DNA of 64,000 bases from Deltaproteobacteria bacterium (GTDB lineage: Bacteria; Myxococcota_A; UBA796; UBA2385): assembly GCA_018401435.1 (NCBI GenBank), contig JAGYJW010000001.1:186001-250000 (forward strand), written 5' to 3'. Positions within the stretch are counted from its first letter, which is position 1, and the number at the start of each line of letters is the position of its first letter. A program made the position numbers and the translations under genes. The notes beneath the pieces are model-generated. The model was not told the origin of the DNA and did not search any database. It saw nothing but the letters and a program-made list of their open reading frames with translations. Below are positions 19,762 to 27,438 of the stretch, piece by piece.

Positions 19762-19793
19762 CGACCATCCCCCTGGAGGCATCGCGGCGGTAG
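18670..19793 (+). pseudogene. IS4-family DDE transposase, broken (copy 1)
   Basis: Recognisable transposase segments are EAGQLGIHAIGRGLAAVQGL, NLDWTEFDADDHSML with the first catalytic Asp, VIVADRGFCDQALF with the second, and a C-terminal DRMMLLATLAHALL to TLMKAIDERARRHP. The N-terminus is frameshifted by single-base losses relative to copy 2. At about 19466 the protein jumps from LLAVDAG straight to RRDRMMLL, so the region that normally carries the Y-(2)-R-(3)-E-(6)-K motif and catalytic Glu is missing. The protein cannot be active. The same internal deletion occurs in copy 2, so it predates the duplication. Confidence 0.85.
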
Positions 19794-19811
19794 AGTCGAC
19801 GCGGAAGGCCG

Positions 19812-20306
19812 CTACAGAGTGCCAGCGTCCTCGCGGCGGATGGCGTAGCGGAGTGCCACGGGGTCGGCGCTGCCCTCCTGCGCGATCCAGCAGGTGCCGG
19901 TGAGGGCGCCGCCCCGGCGCCAGTCGGAGCGTGCCCGGTCGAACATGAGCATGCCCAGTCTCAACAGGTCGGCCCCCACTGCGTCCTTCGTCACCCAGAC
20001 GGTGGATTCGATGTCGTGGACCACCATCAGGGAGGCAGCGTGGTTGCCGCTCGTCTCGCAGGTCAGGATGGAGATGCTGCTGACAGCTGCGTCCTCGGGC
20101 ATCCCTTTCAGCTGAACGGGCTTCGGCGCATAGTCTTCGGGAAACGCGTCAAGCCGAAGCAGGACATCCAGCGATTCGGGGGTGCTGGTGTCTGCCGGAA
20201 CTGACAGCTCGATCGGAAGAACAAAGGCGTTCCCTCGCCCCTCGTTGACGATGAGGCCAGAAGGCGTATTGAGGGTTGCTACAAGAGAGACGACGTTGAA
20301 GTTCAT
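19812..20306 (-). CDS. Hypothetical protein, third gene of lower-GC cargo operon
   Basis: The 164-aa product starts MNFNVVSLVATLNTPSGLIV at ATG 20306, with a strong GAGGAGGT ribosome site just upstream; the longer in-frame extension has no such site. The sequence alternates hydrophobic strands and looks all-beta (LPIELSVPADTSTPESLDVL, ISILTCETSGNHAASLMVVH). No signal peptide or known motif is seen. GC is visibly lower than in the flanking chromosome. It follows two other unknown leftward genes (20401-20706 and 20716-21141), all inside the interval bounded by the two long direct repeats. I do not recognise the family. Confidence 0.6.
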   Translation of the reverse strand: MNFNVVSLVATLNTPSGLIVNEGRGNAFVLPIELSVPADTSTPESLDVLLRLDAFPEDYAPKPVQLKGMPEDAAVSSISILTCETSGNHAASLMVVHDIESTVWVTKDAVGADLLRLGMLMFDRARSDWRRGGALTGTCWIAQEGSADPVALRYAIRREDAGTL

Positions 20307-20400
20307 CCGACCTCCTCGTTCTGGATAGTATAGCGTGCCTCCCGCCGCCGGGTCAGACCTTGTAGGCGGGAGGCGCGCGGTCATCTTGCCGGAGTTGGCT

Positions 20401-20706
20401 TCAACAACCGCAGTCACTGATGCGCTTGGTGAGTTTCATGACCCGGGTAAGGAGGTCCGTGACGCGGTCCCGCCACTCGTTGAACCTTTCCAGACTATCA
20501 CGATCACCGACCCTTACTGCTGGTGCTCGGCCCAATTCGCTCACCAGCTCTTCGTTTGCGTCATCCAGTTGCTCACGCAGCCTGTGACAGGGGGTCAGGA
20601 AGCAAAAGGCCTTGGAGGCATGGATCTCGCCCTCTTGAAGGCCACTCGGCCCGCTTTCGAAGTTGAGTTGTTGGAGTGCACTCCCGGGGTTGTTCAGGAT
20701 CGCCAT
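20401..20706 (-). CDS. Hypothetical small coiled-coil protein of cargo operon
   Basis: The 101-aa product begins MAILNNPGSALQQLNFESGP after a good GGAGG ribosome site (five-base spacing). Its second half is charged and helical (HRLREQLDDANEELVSELGR, RVTDLLTRVMKLTKRI) and ends in Cys-Gly-Cys. No known domain is recognised. The 20307-20400 gap downstream separates it from the 164-aa gene, and the 141-aa gene lies nine bases upstream, so the three probably form one transcript. A structural or adaptor role is possible but unsupported. Confidence 0.6.
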   Translation of the reverse strand: MAILNNPGSALQQLNFESGPSGLQEGEIHASKAFCFLTPCHRLREQLDDANEELVSELGRAPAVRVGDRDSLERFNEWRDRVTDLLTRVMKLTKRISDCGC

Positions 20707-20715
20707 GTCGCCCTC

Positions 20716-21141
20716 CTATGCGTACATCATGAGGTCGAGGATCACGCTCACCCGCGCGAACTCGGGGTTCGAAGACGCGTTGATGCCCGCGGCCGTGACG
20801 CCGAAGCGGATGCCCCGCTTGGTGTTGGCGATGCTGGTCCAGTCCGATGTGTAGTACAGCTCCTTCTCGCTCCCGCCCACCGATTGTGCGCTGCCAATGT
20901 TCTGGGGGCTGTCCCAGCTCTCTCCGTCGCTGGTGGTCTGGAAGACCATCTGGCCCTGGAAGTTCGCGGTGGCGTTCTCGACGCGCAGCGTGCCGCGGAC
21001 CTTCTCGAGCATGGGTGCGATCTGCATAAGGCTGTCCGGGGACAGCACGAAGACCTCGCTGTCGTTGGGCGATCCGCCCTTCGAATATACGACGGTCCGG
21101 ATGGCGAGGGTGACGGTCTTGACGGGGGGTGTGCAGCCCAT
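20716..21141 (-). CDS. Hypothetical beta-rich protein, first gene of cargo operon
   Basis: The 141-aa product starts MGCTPPVKTVTLAIRTVVYS with GGAG upstream. Most of it looks like beta strands with Asn/Ser/Gly turns (ENATANFQGQMVFQTTSDGE, YYTSDWTSIANTKRGIRFGV) and a hydrophobic end (RVSVILDLMMYA), resembling a jelly-roll or virion/adhesin-type fold by composition only. No signal peptide is convincing. About 100 bases upstream of the start, at 21243-21252, lies a run of ten C. The family is unrecognised. Confidence 0.58.
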   Translation of the reverse strand: MGCTPPVKTVTLAIRTVVYSKGGSPNDSEVFVLSPDSLMQIAPMLEKVRGTLRVENATANFQGQMVFQTTSDGESWDSPQNIGSAQSVGGSEKELYYTSDWTSIANTKRGIRFGVTAAGINASSNPEFARVSVILDLMMYA

Positions 21142-21373
21142 GGGGGCTCCTCTGGTTGGGATCAGGGCCGATCCAGGGGCGCGACTGTCGCGGCCGGAGT
21201 CGGCGGAAACGTGCCTGCTTTGCAGCTTCTGGGCGAGAAGCTACCCCCCCCCCATCGGAGCCGTCAACGCCGATGATCACGCGGCTCCCTTTCTTGACGA
21301 TCTACTGACATTCAATCGGCATCGCCGGGGGCGCGTGCGCCCTTCCCTGTCACCGCCCGCCCCGGCCTGCACC

Positions 21374-22603
21374 GTGGAGCGTCGGGGCCCCCGCTCCGAG
21401 CCAGCCGGCGTCCTGCTGCGGCGCCTCGTTTCGGACAACCTGCCGAAGCTCGTGGAGGCCGCCGAGGCCCAGGGGCGCAGCGTCCCCGGCTTCGTGCGAG
21501 GAGAGCTGGTGGCCTTCGTCCGCTGTGGAGACTGCGCAGAGAGCTTCGCCGAGCTGCGCTGCAAGGCCTGTGACCACCACCGCCTCGTCCCCTTCGCGTG
21601 CCAGGGGCGCGGCTTCTGTCCATCCTGCGGCGGCCGGCGGATGGCGACGCGGGCCCGGCACCTGGCCGAGCGGGTGCCGCCCGAGGGGGTGCCTGTCCGC
21701 CAGGTCGTGCTGACCCTGCCCTGGAGGCTGCGGCTGCTGCTGGGTCCTCCTGACCGGCCCGCGCCACGACCTGTGCCGAGGGGTGCTCCAGGTGTTCCTC
21801 CGGACTGTCTTCGGATGGTACCGGCGCCGGGCGAGGGACGCGCTGGGGGTCCAGGGCGGGCGTTGCGGCGCAGTGACGGTGATCCAACGCTTCGGCGGGG
21901 CGCTCAACCTGAACATCCACTTCCATTCGCTGCTCCCCGACGGCGTCTTCGTCCGCGACGAGGTTCTCGGCAGGGTGGTCTTCGTCCGGGTGCCTGCACC
22001 GACCAACGAGGACGTCGAGACGCTGGTCGAGACGGTAGCGTTCCGGGTGCAGCGCTGGTTGGCGAGGCGGGGCCACGGCGACGAGCCAGACGCCGAGCCA
22101 GAGCCCGACCTTGATGACGCCGGGCTGGCGATGCAGGCCGCCAGCGTGGCCGGTCGGGCGGCCTTCGGGTTGCGCGCCGGCCGACGGGCACAGCGGATCC
22201 GGACGGTGCGAGGGCGGACCTTCGAGCTGCCGCCGCGGTGCGCGGCCATCGATGGCTTCACCGTGCATGCCGGCGTGGTGGTGGGTGGCCACGACCCCGA
22301 GGCCATCGAGCGGCTGTGCCGCTATGTCTGCCGCCCGGCCCTGGCGAAGGGCCGCATCGAGGAGGCCCCCGGTGGCGGGGTGGTGCTGCGCTTTAAGCGG
22401 GCCTGGAGCGCTGGGACAACCGCCCTGCGGATGACGGAGCTGGAGTTCGTGGAGAAGCTGGCGGCGCTTGTGCCCCCTCCCCACGCCAACCAGGTGCTCT
22501 ACCACGGCGTCTTCGGGCCGAGCGCAGCCTGGCGGGACCAGGTGGTGCCGGCGCCCACCCGAGCCCGAGCCGAGCCGAGGCTGCCTGAGCAAGGGCAAGG
22601 CCG
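21374..22603 (+). pseudogene. IS91-family (HUH Y2) transposase, frameshifted and truncated
   Basis: The N-terminal zinc-binding region shows CGDC, CKAC, then FCPSCGGRRMATRARHLAER and VPVRQVVLTLPWRLRLLLG, diagnostic of IS91/ISCR transposases. After a one-base shift near 21748 it continues VLQVFLRTVFGWYRRRAR and GAVTVIQRFGGALNLNIHFH, with the HxH of the HUH rolling-circle nuclease and SLLPDGVF. The last third, including the usual Cys-rich end, is missing: at 22604 the sequence passes directly into the copied oxygenase 3' end. IS91 elements move by rolling-circle replication and can drag adjacent DNA, which may explain the neighbouring duplication (inference). The likely start is GTG 21374. Confidence 0.82.
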
Positions 22604-23787
22604 GCCCAACGGCCAGCCCGACGAGGAGAGCCTGCACGCCGGCCTGCCCGTGCTGGCCGGCCAGAAGGTCACCCTCACCCTCTTTGCCTATGCCGCGGAC
22701 GCCCGCTTCAGTTTCCTGAGTCGCTGAGGCAGACGCAGCGGCAGACGCTGTCGCGGGTTCGGAGCGCAGAGGCAGCAAGGGCGAGGCCGGTGAAGCACCG
22801 AGCCCAACCCACGCAGGCAACTCCACGCCCGCTTGGGCTCCCTGGGCTCACCCAGGAACGCGGACAGCCAGACTGCGGTCTTGGGACCCTGCCGGAGACC
22901 CGCTAGAGACAAGCCGCCTTTCATCGGTTCGCTGACGGATAAGCGACCGTTTCTCAAGCGGGTGGGGCGTGAGCTGAGTGATCCCCTCGATCTCGGTCGC
23001 CGAAGGGTGGCGTGGTTGGGGTGCGGTGGGTGTCGGTTCGGCGATTCGCAGCGCCGCGTCCACGCCTTTGTGGACGGGCTGTTCGGGGAGGACATGCACG
23101 CTGGCCGGGTGGGCGCGCTGGCGAACGGGGTGAGCGGCGTGCTGGAGGCAGGTCAGTTGGGCATCCACGCCATCGGGCGCGGCCTGGCCGCCGTCCAGGG
23201 GCTCGTGGACAAGCACGCGACCCAGCAGGTGGACCGCCTCATCGGCAACGAGAAGCTCAACCCGGTGGTGTTGAGCGAGGCCTGGACTTCATCATCCGGC
23301 TCCGCAAGGACATCCACGTCACCGATGCAACGGGGGAGACTCGGTCCGCCGGCGAGTGGCTGAACCCTTCGGGCAGGCTGCGCACGCTCAAGGGAGCGCG
23401 GGTCACCGCCGACCAGACGCGGGTGGGCTCGGTGGTCACCGTGAAGGACAAGGGCATGAAGGAGCCCTGGCTGCTCGCGGTGGACGCGGGTGACCCAGCC
23501 CCTCCGCCGAGACCGCATGATGCTGCTGGCCACCCTCGCCCACGCGCTCCTCATGGAGCTGGGCGCGGCCGGTGAAGATGTCGGGCTCGACCGGCTCCTC
23601 AAGACCAACACATCCACCAAGAGGACGCTGTCTTTGTTCCGGCAGGGGCTGCGGTGCTACGAGCTCATCCCGAATATGCCGACTCAGCGACTCTGCACGC
23701 TCATGAAGGCCATCGACGAGAGGGCGCGACGTCATCCCGTCTTCAGCCTGCTCGTCGGCGTCGTGGAGGATTGAGGGGATGGCTCAG
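22604..23787. repeat. Long direct repeat, copy 2 (internally deleted)
   Basis: This is a near-identical copy of 18281-19761. It opens with an oxygenase fragment whose Val before the iron-ligand His is Leu, continues through 22728-22980 (non-coding, nothing recognisable) and a transposase remnant, and ends at CTCAG. It lacks the 301 bases corresponding to 18961-19261; both deletion edges carry CCTGGAC. Its left edge interrupts the IS91-type transposase and its right edge abuts a vapC fragment. Confidence 0.9.
22980..23774 (+). pseudogene. IS4-family transposase remnant (copy 2)
   Basis: The N-terminal part is better preserved than in copy 1 (RRVHAFVDGLFGEDMHAGRV, GALANGVSGVLEAGQLGIHA). After VVLSEAWT a 301-base deletion shifts the frame and removes both catalytic Asp motifs. 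The C-terminal DRMMLLATLAHALLMELGAA to SLLVGVVED remains. It shares copy 1's other internal deletion (LLAVDAG to RRDRMM). It is non-functional. Confidence 0.85.
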
Positions 23788-23946
23788 GCGCGGGGCCTGC
23801 TCGAGGGCGACGCGGCCCTCTCGGCTCGCGATGCGCTGCACGTCGCGGTCTGTCTGGAGGTGAGGGCAGAGGCGCTGTGCAGCTTCGACCGTGACTTCGA
23901 TGGTGTCGCTGGGATCCGGCGGGTGGAGCCGGGGGACCTGCATTGA
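23788..23946 (+). pseudogene. 3' fragment of a PIN-domain toxin gene (vapC-like)
   Basis: The reading ARGLLEGDAALSARDALHVA, then CSFDRDFDGVAG and a stop after EPGDLH, matches the last third of the intact PIN toxin at 26995-27405 (ARGLLEDDAALSARDALHVA, CSFDRDFDRVAG). It has the conserved SxRDxxH and the terminal D-x-D-F PIN motifs, but the N-terminal half and any antitoxin are gone, replaced by the right edge of direct-repeat copy 2. Repeat A follows 33 bases after the stop. Confidence 0.85.
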
Positions 23947-23979
23947 CGGTGTCGAGCGGGCGTGGAAGATGAACAACGT

Positions 23980-24048
23980 GGCCGCAAAGAACCAAGGTCA
24001 AAGGCGGACATTCGATAGATGGCAGACCCTGCTGGACGAAGTTCGAAG
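23980..24048 (+). repeat. Island repeat A (hairpin plus conserved tail)
   Basis: The imperfect hairpin GCCGC-AAAGAACC / GGTC-AAAGGCGG is followed by GATAGATGGCAGACCCTGCT and GGACGAAGTTCGAAG. It is the most divergent of six related copies (A-F) in the island. The stretch from here to 24210 contains no complete gene. Confidence 0.6.
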
Positions 24049-24210
24049 AGATCCAGGTGCTCGAAGTGGCGGCGAAAGGCCTCGGCCTGCTTGTTCGAGT
24101 CGAGCTTGCGGACGGCGATCAGCCCGTCTGGATCGCGACTCCCGCCGCCGCCCGGTCAGCCATACCGCCCGCGAGAGGTGGAAGAGCCAGGGTCGCAGCC
24201 GACGGGGGGC

Positions 24211-24840
24211 TCAGTCGCCGGTGTAGCCGCAGACCCCCATCCGAGGGGAATTGACCACCGGGAGGCCCATCTCTTCGATGCTCTCGCCGCAATAGCCACA
24301 GATGGCGTCGCAACCGCAGGACAGCTGCGTGCGGCAGCCGCACACCGTGACCGCGGGCTCTCCGCAGGCGTCGCACGGCCAGTCGATGGGCTCGTTCTTG
24401 GCGAGAATGGACACCTTGGCCTTGCCGCCGTCCACCAGGCCGACGACCTTGCCGGTGAGGCGCGTGGTGCTGCCAAAGTCGTAGTCGTGGGTGAAGGTGG
24501 TCCCGACCGGGAGCACTTTGCCAACCTTCGCGCTCGTCGAGCGCGCCGGCGGTCCCCAGCCGTGGGACTCCGGGGAGTCTTCGTAGCTCGTCCCGGCGAT
24601 CGAGAAGGCGCTGAGGTGCCCACAGCACTCCAGCCAGGTGTTCCGAAGCAGCCGATCAATCTCGCCGAGGCTGCTCTTGGGCGAGGCCGCGATGGTCAGC
24701 CACCAGGGCCCCCCCTTGGCCTCGAAGCGGATGACCCGGTGCTCACCCGCTCCGAGGCAGGTCGCCAGGTGCCTGGTCATGCTGCCCTTCGACAGGACCC
24801 GCTTGCACTTCATGCACTGCCCGCTCGTCGCCTTCGCCAT
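24211..24840 (-). CDS. pRiA4b ORF-3-like family protein with zinc ribbons
   Basis: The 209-aa protein has CMKC and a following H-C pair near the N-terminus (zinc finger-like), then IDRLLRNTWLECCGHLSAFS and HDYDFGSTTRLTGKV, the hallmark of the plasmid pRiA4b ORF-3-like family (IS1096 passenger TnpR-like). The C-terminus adds Cys-rich pairs (CDACGEPAVTVCGC, CGYCGE) that probably bind zinc. Start ATG 24840 follows GGAGG. The family is common on mobile DNA and its function is not established. It is transcribed against the neighbouring toxin-antitoxin genes. Confidence 0.8.
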   Translation of the reverse strand: MAKATSGQCMKCKRVLSKGSMTRHLATCLGAGEHRVIRFEAKGGPWWLTIAASPKSSLGEIDRLLRNTWLECCGHLSAFSIAGTSYEDSPESHGWGPPARSTSAKVGKVLPVGTTFTHDYDFGSTTRLTGKVVGLVDGGKAKVSILAKNEPIDWPCDACGEPAVTVCGCRTQLSCGCDAICGYCGESIEEMGLPVVNSPRMGVCGYTGD

Positions 24841-24939
24841 ATGTGCCTCCAGGTGAGAGAAGCGAGGGGTCTAACTGTTGCGCGAGTCGAGGGGGATCGC
24901 TGGCTCCGCGCCGAGCCGTTCAAAGCCGGCCTCACGCGC

Positions 24940-25325
24940 GCCCTTGAGGACGTGGCGGCTGCACTTGGACCTGGAAGACGACTGGCTGAGTCCCGGGCCG
25001 GCTGGCCTCGAGGATCTGGGGCTCCCCGACGGCTTCGAGGAGCGCGCCATCCTTCGCACCTTCGGGGCGCTCACCATCCGCCGCGCCGACGTCGAAGACC
25101 GGGTCGCGTTCAAGCTCCATGCCGCCGCAGACCACTGGCCGGATTGGAGCAGACACCTCGCTGATCTGCGGCGGCGCCGGCCGACGATGTTGCGGCTCGT
25201 CGCAGCGGCGAGGCGGTGCCGGACGCACGACCCGTCCGAGGGCTTCCGCGACATGCTCCTGCTGCCCGTGCTCGCGGAGCTGGGTGTCGAGGATCCCGAG
25301 ATATGGCGAGGCGCTGCGCGACGCC
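24940..25325 (+). pseudogene. C-terminal remnant of a nucleotidyltransferase-like protein
   Basis: The frame reads HLDLEDDWLSPGPAGLEDLG, FEERAILRTFGALTIRRADV, RVAFKLHAAADHWPDWSRHL and THDPSEGFRDML. It resembles the latter half of AbiEii/DUF6036-type nucleotidyltransferase-fold proteins, where a conserved Lys (FKL-AA-D) follows the catalytic strands (family assignment from memory, modest certainty). The N-terminal GS-x-D-x-D catalytic part is absent, so it is a truncated gene. It runs into the next remnant without a clean boundary. Confidence 0.5.
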
Positions 25326-25510
25326 CTCGGGGAGTTCGGCTGGAGCTTGTTCACGGAGCTCGGCGTGCCGGGTGGGGTCCGTCACCCCCAGGGGATGGCC
25401 CTCGATCCCGAGCCGATCGGGGTGGCCGCGCCAATATTGTTCGAGTGGGACCCGCGCCTGCGCGACCAGGTGTGCGGCTGGTGCGCATTCTGCTTCGTTG
25501 GAGAGGGCTA
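25310..25510 (+). pseudogene. N-terminal remnant of a small accessory protein
   Basis: The frame ALRDALGEFGWSLFTELGVP, then ALDPEPIGVAAPILFEWDPR and LRDQVCGWCAFC, reads like the start of a helical protein with no start codon of its own and loses coherence after about 25500. Position and style suggest it was the partner of the preceding nucleotidyltransferase-like remnant. Bases 25511-25790 hold no gene I can support. Confidence 0.35.
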
Positions 25511-25790
25511 TAGAGAGGCTCGCATTCTGCAGAATGGGGGGCTGCTGGCCCGGGGGGCAGCGACGCTTTGGCGGCCCTGCGCCGGTCTTCGGGGGCGCGG
25601 GCAGGAGGCCGATCTTGCTGGGTCGTTGCGCCTGCGGCGCGAGCCGGAGAGCCGCGCGCGTCGGGCCGCCCCCGCCCGTGGTGGGACTCCGGCTGGCGGA
25701 TGGGGATGCCACAGGCTCGATTCTCTGGCTGGTTCTTGGATGGCTGCCACGAAGTCCTACTTGTGGTAGACCTCGAAGAGGAGGTGTCAA

Positions 25791-26039
25791 GTGTCCGAGG
25801 TGGCCGTCAAGCTGGGAACCGGCGGGCGCCTGGTCATCCCAGGCGAGTTTCGCGCGGCGATGGGTGTCGCTCCGGGGGACGTGGTCATCCTGGTCCTCGA
25901 GCCCGATGGGCTCCGCCTGCTGACTCCGCAGCAGGCCGTGGCCCGGGCGCAGGCGCTGGTTCGTCGGCACGTGTCTGGGGACCGCCACCTCGCGGACGAG
26001 CTGGTCGCCGAGCGACGCGAGGAAGTCGATGCCGCGTGA
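25791..26039 (+). CDS. vapB: AbrB/SpoVT-type antitoxin (VapB-like)
   Basis: The 82-aa protein starts at GTG 25791 after GAGGAGG. VAVKLGTGGRLVIPGEFRAA and MGVAPGDVVILVLEPDGLRL form the swapped-hairpin AbrB DNA-binding domain; the helical C-terminus (RHVSGDRHLADELVAERREE) would bind the toxin. It overlaps the downstream PIN toxin gene by 11 bases, the usual antitoxin-first arrangement. It should repress its own promoter together with the toxin and block the toxin active site. Confidence 0.88.
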   Translation: MSEVAVKLGTGGRLVIPGEFRAAMGVAPGDVVILVLEPDGLRLLTPQQAVARAQALVRRHVSGDRHLADELVAERREEVDAA

Positions 26040-26415
26040 CGCGGTCCTGGATGCCTCTGCGGTACTTGTCCTGGTCCAAGGCGAAGCGGGTTCCGAGCTG
26101 GTGGCACGCTGCATCCCGGGGGCATCGATCAGCGCCGTCAACTTCGCAGAGGTTGTCGGCAAGCTCGCCGACGCCGGGATGCCTGGAGACCAGATCGCGC
26201 TTGCGCTCTCCTCGCTCGGGTTGCGTGTCGTGCCCCTCGACGAGCGGGCCGCAACCGACGTGGGCTTGCTTCGCCCGGCCACCCGGAGCCGTGGCCTGTC
26301 CCTCGGTGACCGCGCATGCCTCGCGCTCGGGGTGACCAGCGGGTTGCCCGTGCTGACCTCCGACCGAGCCTGGAGCGAGGTCGACGTGGGCGCGGTGGTC
26401 GAGGTCATTCGGTAG
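26029..26415 (+). CDS. vapC: PIN-domain ribonuclease toxin (VapC-like)
   Basis: The 128-aa protein has the PIN acidic set: Asp in AVLDASAVLVLV (residue about 8), Glu in SAVNFAEVVGKL, Asp in LSLGDRACLALG and Asp in VLTSDRAWSEV. It should be a Mg2+-dependent endoribonuclease neutralised by the upstream AbrB-type antitoxin. The length is typical of type II VapC. Repeat B begins 100 bases downstream. Confidence 0.9.
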   Translation: MPRDAVLDASAVLVLVQGEAGSELVARCIPGASISAVNFAEVVGKLADAGMPGDQIALALSSLGLRVVPLDERAATDVGLLRPATRSRGLSLGDRACLALGVTSGLPVLTSDRAWSEVDVGAVVEVIR

Positions 26416-26514
26416 CGCCCATCGCGCCGCTGGCCCCGGTCCTCGCAGGCCGGGGCGCTTCGTTTGGGTCCGACCCCGAGAGCGGACCCGGTGAAGACGA
26501 GGATGGCCGCCAAG

Positions 26515-26573
26515 AACAGAGGTTAAAGGCGGCTATTCGAGAGATGGTGGGCGATACTGGACGACGTTCGAAC
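26515..26573 (+). repeat. Island repeat B
   Basis: The hairpin GGCCGCC-AAGAAC / GGTT-AAAGGCGGC is followed by GAGATGGTGGGCGATACTGG and ACGACGTTCGAAC. The stretch 26416-26731 holds only this repeat and the promoter/operator of the following antitoxin gene. Confidence 0.75.
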
Positions 26574-26696
26574 TGCCTTGGCTCGCTCGGAGCGATGGAA
26601 CTAGGCTGTTTTTGATGCGATCGTCGCACGGCGGGCGGAGGGCATGGGACCGGCAGGCCGCGGGCTCGCGAGGGACCTGTCGCCTGCAGGTGAACC

Positions 26697-26738
26697 TTGA
26701 CCTGCCGACGGGGTGAGCGTATCCTCCATATATGGAGG
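26697..26738 (+). promoter_or_regulatory. Promoter and palindromic operator of the RHH-VapC module
   Basis: TTGACC (26697-26702) and TATCCT (26720-26725) are spaced by exactly 17 bases, a good sigma70-type promoter. The perfect 16-base palindrome CCTCCATATATGGAGG (26723-26738) overlaps the -10 box and the predicted transcription start, the expected place for a ribbon-helix-helix autorepressor. The predicted +1 falls at about 26732, the A of the ATG, so the transcript may be leaderless. In RNA the palindrome could also hide its own GGAGG. Confidence 0.75.
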
Positions 26739-26998
26739 TGCATGTGGAGCCCGCCAGCCACAAGACCACGATCCTGCTCACACCTTCGCTCCACGAGCGG
26801 CTGCGCCGGCTTGCCCGCGTGCGCGGCGTCAGCATGGGTCAGCTCATCCGCACTGCGGTCGAGGCGCAGTACGGTCGGGTCGATCCAGAGGAGCGAGTCG
26901 CGGCCGTGGCCGCGCTCGGCGCGCTGTCTCTGCCGGTCGACACCCCCCAGGCGATGAAGGCCGAGTCGGCTCCCGCCGACGAGGAGCCGGTTCCGTGA
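26732..26998 (+). CDS. Ribbon-helix-helix antitoxin
   Basis: The 88-aa protein has KTTILLTPSLHERLRRLARV followed by RGVSMGQLIRTAVEAQYG, a beta strand plus two helices typical of CopG/RHH antitoxins, then an acidic Pro-rich tail for toxin binding. The ATG at 26732 lies inside the palindrome and has no ribosome site, consistent with leaderless translation; an alternative GTG at 26744 has GGAGG five bases upstream. Its stop overlaps the toxin GTG start by four bases. Confidence 0.8.
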   Translation: MEVHVEPASHKTTILLTPSLHERLRRLARVRGVSMGQLIRTAVEAQYGRVDPEERVAAVAALGALSLPVDTPQAMKAESAPADEEPVP

Positions 26999-27405
26999 TC
27001 CTCCTCGACGCCAACATCTTGATGTACGCCGCAGGCATGGACCATCCCCACAAGGCGCAGAGCCTGGCCCTGCTGCATGGCGTCGCCACCGGCTCCATCG
27101 AGGCGGGTGCCGATGTCGAGGTGCTGCAGGAGATCCTGCACCGCTACCGCGCCATCGGCCGCTGGCAGGATGGCAAGCGCGTCTACGACCTCGCGCGGAC
27201 CATCGTCCCAACCTGGATCCCGATCGACGTCGACATCCTCGATCGCGCGCGGGGCCTGCTTGAAGACGACGCTGCCCTCTCCGCTCGCGATGCCCTGCAC
27301 GTCGCGGTTTGTTTGGAGGTTGGGGCAAAGGCGCTGTGCAGCTTCGACCGTGACTTCGATCGGGTCGCCGGGCTTCGGCGAGTGGAGCCGAGCGACCTGC
27401 TTTGA
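26995..27405 (+). CDS. vapC: PIN-domain ribonuclease toxin paired with RHH antitoxin
   Basis: The 136-aa protein starts at GTG 26995 and opens MILLDANILMYAAGMDHPHK with the first catalytic Asp. Glu in DVEVLQEILHRYRAIG, Asp in SARDALHVAVCL and Asp in CSFDRDFDRVAG complete the PIN site. It is predicted to be a Mg2+-dependent RNase. The 3' third is nearly identical in protein to the fragment at 23788-23946, so this toxin lineage was present at least twice in the island. Repeat C follows the stop by 33 bases. Confidence 0.92.
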   Translation: MILLDANILMYAAGMDHPHKAQSLALLHGVATGSIEAGADVEVLQEILHRYRAIGRWQDGKRVYDLARTIVPTWIPIDVDILDRARGLLEDDAALSARDALHVAVCLEVGAKALCSFDRDFDRVAGLRRVEPSDLL

Positions 27406-27438
27406 CCCGCTCACGCAGGCGGTGGCTGAAATGGAGAC

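Noticed and set aside
26540..26573. Possible tRNA gene on the minus strand (TCCAGTATCGCCCACCA)
   Set aside because: Only a 3'-end-like piece is present; no 5' acceptor strand, D arm or anticodon arm can be folded in any of the six copies.
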